A stretch of 64,000 bases of DNA from the NCBI GenBank assembly GCA_016586335.1, contig BLYE01000003.1:1-64000 (forward strand), written 5' to 3'. Positions within the stretch are counted from its first letter, which is position 1. Each line of letters opens with the position of its first letter. The notes under the pieces are model-generated. The model searched no databases. It was not told the DNA's origin and saw only the letters and a list, made by a program, of their open reading frames with translations. Below are positions 11,268-20,531 of the stretch, piece after piece. This DNA comes from Nitzschia putrida (lineage: Eukaryota > Bacillariophyta > Bacillariophyceae > Bacillariales > Bacillariaceae). A program made the translations under genes and the position numbers.

Positions 11268-11997
11268 TGCACTATGCTGGAAAGATGTAGAGAAAAGTAT
11301 TTGGGTGTGTAGAATGAAAAACTATGTTACTTGCTATGGTATTTTGGATGACCCATATCTTGGGAAGTTCCCAAGATATTCGTGCACTTTCACTATGGAT
11401 ATCTTCAGACGTAGTCGTAGAAGTATCTCACCAAGTTTGGTGCGAATCTAGAGCTTCCTTGATATCTCATTGGAGGAAGACTTCTAGACCTTGTGGGTAC
11501 TCTCGGAAGGAGTAGTCTGTCCTTCTTTCCTAAGGTACGAACCTATAGGACTATCAATAGTACGTATTGTATTGTACTGCCTTTTTCTAGCTAGAAGTGC
11601 CCTTACTACCTAGGACTCCTCTACTGTCATGAGACGGTATACTGCATTCGCCCCCATGATAAAGGCTATTAGGCTTTTGCCTGAAAGGTCTTTTTCATTA
11701 GACTTGTGTCGGATCATGATTTGTAATCCTAAAAGCACTAGATGTTTGTCTAAGCAATTCTACCCTTGCTTTGGGAACCCTAGACCCGAATAGTACCTAT
11801 TCTCCAGTTATTGTGCTGTGATAGGGGGAAAACATCTTGCTTGTATGTGGCGTTTTAGCTGTTATTTCATAGTAGTATATATTGTTAGCCTTAGTTTGGC
11901 TTAGTCTCAAGAAATCCGTCTGAGAACTGATCAACCTATCAGTGTAAATCGGTTGTTGTAGTATTGTTGTGCTGCTTTGGCTTAGTACGTCTTATAT
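11268..11997 (+). repeat. 730-bp perfect direct repeat, copy A
   Basis: This copy begins TGCACTATGCTGG and ends CTTATAT. It is identical as far as I compared to copy B at 15419-16148, with a constant offset of 4151 bp. It contains only a 63-codon frame present in both copies. No RNA gene is seen. See the finding for why I do not call it an LTR. Confidence 0.9.
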
Positions 11998-14900
11998 TTC
12001 GTTTGGAAGACGACGACATCATGAACCTTGGCCATTGTTCATGTGATAGTCTGTTTACACTGTAGTTGTATACTATGAATAGTAGATTCTCTTTTGGGTC
12101 GCCTTGGACAACGTATTTGACTTGGGTGGTTTTAAGTTAGTACAATACTAGTAGTACGCAGGATACATTTCTTAGTTTGTTTCTGCAGTCAAATGATTCG
12201 TTAGAATGCTACGCTGTAGATTTTTCTACTAATGGGTTCAGTCGAAATCCCGTACTACCACGTTGGTAGTAGCATTAACTCGTTTGAGTCGTTTTGTACA
12301 AACGTTATTTGGTTCGTATGATGGCACTCAGCATTACTCTAGTAATACTAAGATTGGTAGTAGTTGGAGTTTGTTTGTACATTGTTAGTATGTTGCTATT
12401 ACAACCAGGCTTGACCTGTTTGAATAGGCTTGATTGTATCACTTGCACCATGTACTGCATCGTGTTGACTTTTGGTTTGCTTTTTACTTTCGTTTTTATA
12501 TCTTTCACTAAGTATTATGGTTTGCTTTGCTTCTGTGTTTTCCTGAGATTCGCCCCCATGGAAACCATAATATTTGGTGGACTTTGACTCGTTGTTTGGA
12601 AACACACGGTAGTTAAGGGTGGTCATTGCCAGTGAAACGTGGTGGGTGACCATCGTTTGAACATTACTTAGAGCTATGTTATTCGTGATATTATGATTAC
12701 GTTGAATCGTGTTTACAAGGTGGTTGCAGGGACAGAATTATTGTGTTTGCTTATTTTAGTAGGCATTGCGTATCCTAGTACGACTAGTAGGAGTAGTACT
12801 TGCAACTGATTGATGTAGGTTGCGATACGTTGCCATCCGTTAGGGAGAATTGTGCACTAGGCTGTGGTTGTGATTGCTACATTGCGTAGGCTTACTGTTG
12901 GGGTTTGTAGTAGTCCGTGTTGGACCAGTCGCTTCGACGACGTCTTGTTGTGTTACTACTGAACGAAGGTAGATTACACATAATTGCGCTTGGCAAGGTG
13001 GAGTCGGTCTTGGTTAAGTATTGTGCATTGTACCGTTCGTAGTGTAGAGACATGTAGCATTGCACCGTAGTAATTTTCTACTGTTAGTATGTTGTCTTGT
13101 GACTACTGCATTCCGTCACAATTGGGAATTGGTAGAGGATCGTGGTTTTACTACTGCTTTGGTAGCGGCGATTGGTGCTGATACCGAACATTTCGTATAA
13201 GGAATTATACTACTGCTGGTATTGATCCTACGCTTTGTTTCAGGGTGTTTTTGAAATTCGCCCCCAAAACCCGTATTGTCAGTTGAATCGATACTCTGTA
13301 AGATGGCGTCCCTTCGAACAAAGAATCTGGTACCCGAAGTCAAACGGAAAATTCTGGGTTTCAGCGTCCCGAAACACCATAATAATCTGCCTGAGGTAAA
13401 ATGACGTATTGACTGTTATTGTTCCCAACGTGAAACTGATACATGGTTACCCCGTAACACCAGTAGTGGGAAACTTAGAAGAGTACTGGCGGGAATTTAC
13501 TTAGGCAGATGGCGCCATAGTAACCGTTTTCCTCGTGGTTGATCCTTGTGATCTTTTTTGTGTGTGTGTGTGTGTGTTGGTGACCGGTTAGTACTAACGT
13601 TAGTACTAACGTATTGACGTGTACTAATTGTGAGTTATTGAAGGTACTAACATTGAGTCCAAACTCTCACTCTTTGCGTCGAGCGAGGTGTTTGTTGTAT
13701 TGGCACAATTTGATTGAATATGGTTTATGATGATACGTGATTGGTTTGATGCCGAGAAGGGAATCTCGCTAAGTAAAATGACATCTCGTAGTGCCAGCTT
13801 GGATTCCAGTTGGACCTCGCACTGATACTATTAGGACATTAGTAAGAGGTACTGATAGTAGTGCAGTCTTATTCATCGAGATTCTGTGGTGCACTTCTGT
13901 GTGCAGTTCTTTCTTCATGCTGACGTTTTAGAGGATGCTACTTAATTCGTACGAGGTAGTACAGTACTACCGGTAGAGTAGAGTAGTTCCGTTTCCACTA
14001 CCACCAATGTTACTAACGTAGGTACACAGGTACCACTTGCTAGTTACACAGTAGTAGCAGCACGTTTTTGTTGTGACTTGGATTCTCTTAGGTCTCATAC
14101 AATCCGAAAGGCTTGTATGGACACACCGGAGAACCAAACACGACATTGATGAATCCGTCAGGCTTGAACCACGAAGAAGAAGTGGTTTGGTTAAGTTATT
14201 AATATTTTGGGTTTTGTTACACGACGTTTCGTGTCGTTTTACGATTTCGTATGTAACAACATGGCAAACACTTAGATGATGGTGCTGCTATGTGTATTGA
14301 GGCTGCGGTGACGGTTCGTTGTTCTGATCCCGAGTTTACAGGCTCACCACGCTTTTATGTCTTAATGTCAGTACTACTGTGTATTAGTAGTACTTACCGT
14401 AGCGTATGTACCAAGAGTTGTTCATCTGTTGACGCACAACTAGCACGGTACGATGCTTCAATGATGGTTGTAGCGTGTCTCGAAATTTCGCACTGGTGGT
14501 GCCAGTAGCAAATTGAGATTGCAACACTACGATTGGCTCTTTCCACACTGTTTAGCAGAATGAGTGGAGGAAAATTAGTCCGAGATCTCTCAATCTTTGT
14601 CGATGAAGGTTACAAATTTCTCCTTAGCTATAATTTTAGTACTTGGTGTGACATCTGATGCATGTCTTTACCGTTGAAAACGTCACAAGGGCATAGGTAA
14701 ATGACCGTTGCAACTGCACTGTGAAAAATTGTTTTCACCTTGCAAAAGCACACCAGTTTGTGCACCCTTTTTGGGCGGTTTCACCATGATGGTTGCCTGC
14801 TTGAGGCTCTATCTCCATGGCATGAAGGTCTTTTTAAACGCTTCTTTTTGCTATTATAATACTAATTGTTACTTTGAACGTATTCGAACTGCTTTGAGGC

Positions 14901-15075
14901 GAAATGAAGTAGTTTGTAGTGAGTAATGATAACTCAAAAATTATTTTTTTGTTGCTTTGGCATTTTTGCCAGTTGGAATTTGTGGCGACCAGTTTTGGTC
15001 CCATTCCTGCAGTCTTTGCTTGTGTGGGCGCTTGCCTCTTGTTCCTGATACTATGTAGAAGAGTAGGAACCACTT
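11998..15075. other. non-coding spacer between the two 730-bp repeats
   Basis: T/G-rich on the plus strand, dense in TAGTA/TACTA words, with no open frame that looks coding and no reverse transcriptase or integrase motif. It holds a (TG)n microsatellite (13560-13577), the 10-mer TTCGCCCCCA at 12549 and 13257, and the palindromic TTAGTACTAACG motif near 13587. Confidence 0.5.
13560..13577. repeat. (TG)n microsatellite
   Basis: Nine uninterrupted TG dinucleotides after a short T run. Confidence 0.9.
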
Positions 15076-15317
15076 TCAGGTTTTCAGGCTTGGTTGTTGG
15101 TTAATTGAAGCTCTTTGTTGTAGGAGTTGAAATTCAGTCAGATCAAGATTCACATTGCCCAGTCTGACCATGATTGCTCTTGTTTCCGAAGGGTTTCGCT
15201 CTTCAAACTCGCTCCACTGTTGGTTCATTGCGTTGGCCAAAGGTTCACCGAGAATCAGAGGTTGAAGCAACGAAATGGTGTCAAAATTGTCAATAAAGCT
15301 GAATGAAGCTCTTGCTC
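15076..15317 (-). pseudogene. orphan last exon of an unknown gene
   Basis: On the minus strand a pyrimidine-rich tract ending in a canonical CAG acceptor (just above 15317) opens into 80 codons of protein-like sequence ending in TGA at 15076. The translation contains SFIDNFDTISLLQPLIL, EFEERNPSETRAIM and NLDLTEFQLLQQRA. I do not recognise the family. Upstream in transcription direction the sequence meets the 730-bp repeat (copy B) only about 100 bp away, and no matching 5' exon is visible before or beyond it, so I read this as the 3' end of a gene cut off by the repeat. A live gene with a distant exon is possible. Confidence 0.35.
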
Positions 15318-15418
15318 CTGTTGAACAAACAAAAGGTGAGAAAAAACGTTTTTTCCATTGGCTTTGGAAGCTTTCTTGCAGCCATCACTTCAGAGAGTGA
15401 AGGTGAATGAATTCATTA

Positions 15419-16148
15419 TGCACTATGCTGGAAAGATGTAGAGAAAAGTATTTGGGTGTGTAGAATGAAAAACTATGTTACTTGCTATGGTATTTTGGAT
15501 GACCCATATCTTGGGAAGTTCCCAAGATATTCGTGCACTTTCACTATGGATATCTTCAGACGTAGTCGTAGAAGTATCTCACCAAGTTTGGTGCGAATCT
15601 AGAGCTTCCTTGATATCTCATTGGAGGAAGACTTCTAGACCTTGTGGGTACTCTCGGAAGGAGTAGTCTGTCCTTCTTTCCTAAGGTACGAACCTATAGG
15701 ACTATCAATAGTACGTATTGTATTGTACTGCCTTTTTCTAGCTAGAAGTGCCCTTACTACCTAGGACTCCTCTACTGTCATGAGACGGTATACTGCATTC
15801 GCCCCCATGATAAAGGCTATTAGGCTTTTGCCTGAAAGGTCTTTTTCATTAGACTTGTGTCGGATCATGATTTGTAATCCTAAAAGCACTAGATGTTTGT
15901 CTAAGCAATTCTACCCTTGCTTTGGGAACCCTAGACCCGAATAGTACCTATTCTCCAGTTATTGTGCTGTGATAGGGGGAAAACATCTTGCTTGTATGTG
16001 GCGTTTTAGCTGTTATTTCATAGTAGTATATATTGTTAGCCTTAGTTTGGCTTAGTCTCAAGAAATCCGTCTGAGAACTGATCAACCTATCAGTGTAAAT
16101 CGGTTGTTGTAGTATTGTTGTGCTGCTTTGGCTTAGTACGTCTTATAT
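15419..16148 (+). repeat. 730-bp perfect direct repeat, copy B
   Basis: Same sequence and orientation as copy A (11268-11997). The left boundary is exact at TGCACTATGCTGG and the right at CTTATAT, after which the two loci diverge. No target-site duplication is visible around either copy or around the pair. Confidence 0.9.
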
Positions 16149-16399
16149 ATATTATGCTATGGCTAAATTAATGCTGTCGTTTACGTTTCAATTTGTTACT
16201 TCGTTGGTATTGGATTTTGATGTACGCCAGTTCTTGTCACTGTGATAAAAGATGTGTGGTATTGATGGAAGTTTATGTGTATTGAGGAAGTACGTTTTTA
16301 TGGGTAGTATATTGAGTAAAGTAGTAGTGCTGTTATGTATGGGTTGACCTACTAAAACAAACCAGAGGGGGGCCAGGTCCCTGATGTAGTACTAGATGT

Positions 16400-16481
16400 C
16401 TAGAGATCGACGCAAAAAGTTAGGTACTTTTGCTTTGAGACCACTTTTGCTAACAAAAACTTGGATTATTGTTATGTTCCA
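16400..16481. repeat. 82-bp inverted repeat, left arm
   Basis: Exact reverse complement of 18320-18401 over 82 bases. It is followed by a weaker match (ATAGTCTGCAAAGTTTGG, 16491-16508) that also belongs to the repeat family seen on the right side. Confidence 0.9.
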
Positions 16482-16789
16482 CTCAAAGAAATAGTCTGCA
16501 AAGTTTGGTTTTTAATACAGTATTATAATACAGTATTATAGGACAACGTTACTACATCTGGGGGGCATTTTTAGGGTGTATTTTGGGGGGTGTAGTACAG
16601 TACTGGGGGTTTGTGCAGTGCCAGCATTAGCTAGAAGTCCGGCGAATCGCACATCTCTAGGAGCTCGACTGCTCTCCCATAGGAATCTTGTTTTTGTTGA
16701 AGGTGACATTCGCACTGGCCGTTGGCTTGGCAGTTTGATACGGAATCTAAGGGTCCAGTACCAAGTTTTCGCGCTGTGCTGAATTGTAA

Positions 16790-16925
16790 TCGTAGAGTGC
16801 TGAATACTTTTCAGCACCGATGCTGAATTCCCTGAGTTTTCAGCAAAAGTATTCAGCATGAGTGCTGAATTCCCAGAGTTTTCAGCATGAGTTTTCAGTA
16901 CAAATGCTGAATTCCGTCCTGGACG
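16790..16925. repeat. GCTGAAT/TTTTCAGC palindromic cluster, left
   Basis: About nine copies of GCTGAAT or its reverse complement ATTCAGC, alternating with TTTTCAGCA, are packed into about 130 bp. The alternation of orientation would let the strand fold into several stacked hairpins. Confidence 0.75.
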
Positions 16926-17319
16926 GACAAAACACAAACTTCGATGGTTAATAATATACTAGTATTACTGTGAATGACAACAACACTGTTGTGTCAGCCA
17001 ACACTACTACTATACAGATGTTTGAGAATAGAACTAGCACCTACTACCAACCACTACAGGTAGCATCAATTTAGAAGGCTACTGCTCTAGGTAGATGGTA
17101 GATGGTGGTAACATTTCACTCCTACACCGTGTACCATTCAAACAACCAGAAGAATTAGTACATGTTTTCTAGAGGCGTTAGGATTGCTCAAATGAAAGCT
17201 ATGTTGTCCTTCAGGTCACACAGTGGAGAGAGACAGTATGTTGTTCGTTGGAGAGTGGTAGAGAGACTCATAGTAGTGTATGATTCTTGATGCTGGCAGC
17301 AACGGACACCACCATGGTG

Positions 17320-17452
17320 GAATTTGAGTATTCAGCACTCATACGGAATGATACTGAAAACTCACAGTGTGGAATCCGAGTTTTCAGCATGTATGCTGAA
17401 TACTATGCTGAAAACTAAAAAGGGAATTTGAGTATTCAGCATGTTTTCCACC
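17320..17452. repeat. GCTGAAT/TTTTCAGC palindromic cluster, right
   Basis: A second cluster of the same words (ATTCAGCA, GCTGAAAAC, TTTTCAGCAT). It begins and ends with GGAATTTGAGTATTCAGCA, which is directly repeated, and is flanked by GGTGGAA and TTCCACC, a short inverted pair. Confidence 0.75.
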
Positions 17453-18262
17453 TTCCAGGCGTTTGGTGAGACATCAGGCGATTCTGACTTCTAAGATTCC
17501 CTCGTGACGAGCAGCTTATCATTGAATATGTCCACACTGAGACAAAGCCAATACCAAATTCCAGAGCACCAGGCAAGGATACAAGGTCCTATTTACGTCT
17601 TCTTTCCTCATGGTTTGTGTGGCCGCGTCTGGTTGTGGAGCGTTATGTAAATCGAGTTGCTATAGCATATTAAGCAAAATTGTGCCGGATTGCAGTAACA
17701 TTTCGATTGTCGCAAGAGACATTGCTAAAATAATGCATTTTCCTATACTGTTGGCTGCTTACTTAAAGGAGAGTAACATGAAGACATGCACCCGCAGGGG
17801 TATTTTTTTGCTTGGTGGTGTTTGTTGTCGCCTTCAAACGAACCCAAACTGCTCTTTCACGAAAGTACAAGGTAGTTGCAATCACCCACCAGCTAAGGAT
17901 TGTTGAAGAATGATTTGACATTCACCTTGTGCACTACTAGTAGTAGTCTGGAAGTGGGCACTGATGGCCCACGAGGGCACCCTAGTAGTACGAAAGCCAG
18001 ACGAGTTATATTTTTCTGAAACTTGTTCTAGTAGTAGACGTCGTTTGTGGTTCCATTTCTTGGTGATGGCTGTTGTTCTTCTGTTCCTTCTGTACTAGTT
18101 TACGCCTAGGTAGAATGGTTGGTTTTGAGAAGATCCCACTTCCTCCCCACAATGGTGTTTTAGCCACTTCAATGCGCTGCGCCAGGCCTGAAACAGTAGG
18201 ATTTGGTACATTTCGCACGAAGTCGTACGAAGAAAAGGAAGTAAAATTGGACAGTCTTGAAT

Positions 18263-18479
18263 CTAGACAACCCCTAAAATGGTAAAACTCAATCTTATCA
18301 AAAGCAAACTTGCAGACTATGGAACATAACAATAATCCAAGTTTTTGTTAGCAAAAGTGGTCTCAAAGCAAAAGTACCTAACTTTTTGCGTCGATCTCTA
18401 GTATCTTGCTACATCTACTACCTAGACGACCCCTAAGTTGGTAAAACTCAATCTTATCAAGACCAAACTTTGCAGACTA
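18263..18479. repeat. right arm of the inverted repeat plus tandem half copy
   Basis: 18320-18401 is the exact reverse complement of 16400-16481. Immediately before it (18263-18320) and again at 18421-18479 there are two similar about 58-bp direct copies starting CTAGACaACCCCTAAaaTGG and ending TGCAGACTAT. The right side thus carries about one and a half tandem units and the left side one inverted unit. The roughly 2-kb interior (16482-18319) has the GCTGAA clusters and no convincing gene. Confidence 0.8.
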
Positions 18480-19173
18480 TTTCTATGAGTGGATAATAGC
18501 ATTAATCCAAGTTTCGTTTGTCAGAGCAATAGTACCTTACATATATTCAAATCTCTTGGGTGAACTATGGTGTGTGGTGTGTTGTTGTTGTGTTGTGTTT
18601 TGTGCAAAGGCGGCAGGCGGTCTGGCCTTTTGCCGTGGTACTGTTTGCGCGAAAAGCACGGTGTGTTAGCGACAAAGCATGTACGTGCCAACTGTACTGG
18701 AGTTCTACAGTAACGTTTATGGTACTGTTTGCTACCCTTGCGAAAAACCTTGACACCCACACCGCAACACAACTTTGTGCATGAGATCCATTATGCATAC
18801 ACACAATTACAATTGCTATACTCAACATGAAATGAATACTAGAGTAATGCATATGGATAGTTTTACAGCCGGGTACCCCTATTAAATGTAGGAGAAATTC
18901 AACTCTACTAATTGTGGGAGCGGCGGGTGCCGCAATCCGCAATTATAGTGGCCTCCTGCGCATCACACATACATCACCATGATGACCAATCTCTCCCGAA
19001 GTTGCAATGCTTATCAAATATTGTCAACTGTTGTTCAGAACACCACCTAAAAACGGGGAAAAAACTGCGTAGAACCCCAATGGATTGATGGTAATGGTTT
19101 GGATGTCTGTCGGTGTATGGCGCAAGTATGTCATACCATGATGATGCAACGGGGATGGGTGCCCAATCCGACC

Positions 19174-19265
19174 GATGATATCTCATATAATTGAATAGTC
19201 CGCTTCTAGACTTAGTGTGGCTTGGCACAACAGTGGTTCGATTCCGCTGCATACTATTTACAACA
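19174..19265. repeat. 92-bp direct repeat with tRNA-like T-arm, copy 1
   Basis: Nearly identical to 19467-19555, which lacks three bases. It contains AGTGGTTCGATTCCGCT, which folds as a five-pair T-stem with a TTCGATT loop and matches the RNA polymerase III B box. An A-box-like TAGACTTAGTGTGG lies about 20 bp upstream. The would-be tRNA would be only about 59 nt with a mismatched acceptor stem, so I do not call a tRNA gene. A second TTCGATT word lies just downstream near 19281. Confidence 0.7.
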
Positions 19266-19466
19266 TGGTAGTATACATGAGTTCGATTCTCACTCGGCTG
19301 TCAAAATTTTCACAACTAAAGATTCGTCGACGGATGGACGACTCAATGCCGACTGTGGTGATGTCTCACAGAAATAAAGAAGATAGACATAGTGGAGGGT
19401 TGCGACATGAAGGTCGTGGCTGAAGGGCATTGATAGATCGGATATTCAATTATGGGAGGGTGTTGA

Positions 19467-19555
19467 GATGATATCTCATATAATTGAATAGTCCGCTTCT
19501 AGACTTAGTGTGGCTTGGCACAGTGGTTCGATTCCGCTGCATACTATTTACAACA
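19467..19555. repeat. direct repeat with tRNA-like T-arm, copy 2
   Basis: Same as copy 1 except for a three-base deletion before the T-arm. It lies just upstream of, and could supply an in-frame but probably spurious start for, the histidine-phosphatase-like gene. Confidence 0.7.
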
Positions 19556-19659
19556 GACCGCAGGCCGCAGGAATGGGACGGATGGGGTCGAGAGCGTTTT
19601 GGGATGTTCAGAGACATCGGCCGTGGCCGAAACAACGAGATCCAGTATCTCCGTACAGA

Positions 19660-20301
19660 ATGGTCTACTTGATTTGGAATGGAGAAATGCGTTCCGAATC
19701 CAAAAACATCAACAATACTGTTAGTAATACTAACACTACTACTACCAATAATAGTGGCGACGAACCGGACAACGACAACGGCGACGAAAACAACAGTGCT
19801 GCTCGAATGACAAGTTTGTCAGAACGAGGATTGCAACAAGCACACGACTTGTCTGACATCATGGAGGAAAATTGTCGAGCATCCATTCAATTGGTTGTCA
19901 CGGCACCCGATGAGAGTTCTGTTCATACATCGTTGGTGGGATTCCGAGATCATTCCATTTTGGTCGACTATGACTTGTTTTGTGTATCCCCCGATACATC
20001 TATGGATACCATTCTGGAGGATCTTCATGAACTAATTGAAGAACGGCCCTCGTATGCTCCTTGCGATTCTACCACTACACTCTTGAACCGAGTCGCCCCG
20101 ACCAAGGAATCAGCTTCTAAACGATTGCAACGAGCCTTGGAATGGTTGTATATGGAACGAAAGGAAAAGACGTTGGCAATCGTCTGTCCGTATACGGTTA
20201 TCAGGACAGCCGTCTACGGGACAGCCGCACCACTCTCTCCTGATTCTGCAACGCCCATCAAATGTCAACTATTCATGAGTGGCAAGCTTGTTCCTGTCTA
20301 A
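19660..20301 (+). CDS. histidine phosphatase-fold protein lacking catalytic residues
   Basis: A single exon. Family-like signatures in order are YLIWNGEM at the N-terminus where active members have YLIRHGE; LSERGLQQAHDLSD; IQLVVTAPDESSVHT where active members have VVTSPLRR..QT; and LAIVCPYTVIRT where active members have the second catalytic His (SHGG). Thus the RHG Arg and His, the downstream Arg and the second His all appear replaced, predicting a pseudo-phosphatase of the phosphoglycerate mutase-like superfamily. An Asn/Thr/Asp-rich insert lies after the first strand. The start is set at the Met right before the first strand; in-frame Mets at 19573 and 19582 would add up to 29 residues, and anything further upstream lies in the tRNA-like repeat. 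The role may be ligand binding or regulatory, or the gene may be decaying. Confidence 0.6.
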   Translation: MVYLIWNGEMRSESKNINNTVSNTNTTTTNNSGDEPDNDNGDENNSAARMTSLSERGLQQAHDLSDIMEENCRASIQLVVTAPDESSVHTSLVGFRDHSILVDYDLFCVSPDTSMDTILEDLHELIEERPSYAPCDSTTTLLNRVAPTKESASKRLQRALEWLYMERKEKTLAIVCPYTVIRTAVYGTAAPLSPDSATPIKCQLFMSGKLVPV

Positions 20302-20531
20302 TGAAACCCAAGAGTTTTGGTGTTGTGTTGTGATGAAACAGTAACCTCACCTCATGATACCAACTCTGGTACCATGGGAGGTATCGTTCGGTTGTACTAA
20401 GTACTACTAAATAAAAGTACTAGTACTCTAGGTAGTAGGAGGATGCATCGTGCATCGATTGTCAATGGTCGATGGCGAAGGAGGTATTCGGCGTAGGCGC
20501 AAAGCTAAGATTGTGTTTGGTTCTGGTCCAG

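Noticed and set aside
11324..11515. 63-codon frame in both 730-bp repeats
   Set aside because: It is preserved only because the two copies are identical. The composition is not protein-like and no homologue comes to mind.
11270..16148. CACTA-type transposon start (the 730-bp repeat begins CACTATG)
   Set aside because: I found no matching TAGTG inverted end, and the same CACTA occurs at both direct repeat copies, so it is not a terminal inverted repeat.
18565..18942. 125-codon minus-strand frame
   Set aside because: The His/Thr/Cys-rich, irregular composition, lack of motifs and position in repeat-rich DNA make it unlikely to be coding.
19197..19255. Possible tRNA gene
   Set aside because: The T-arm is good, but the total length is about 59 nt, the acceptor stem has two mismatches and no anticodon arm can be formed.
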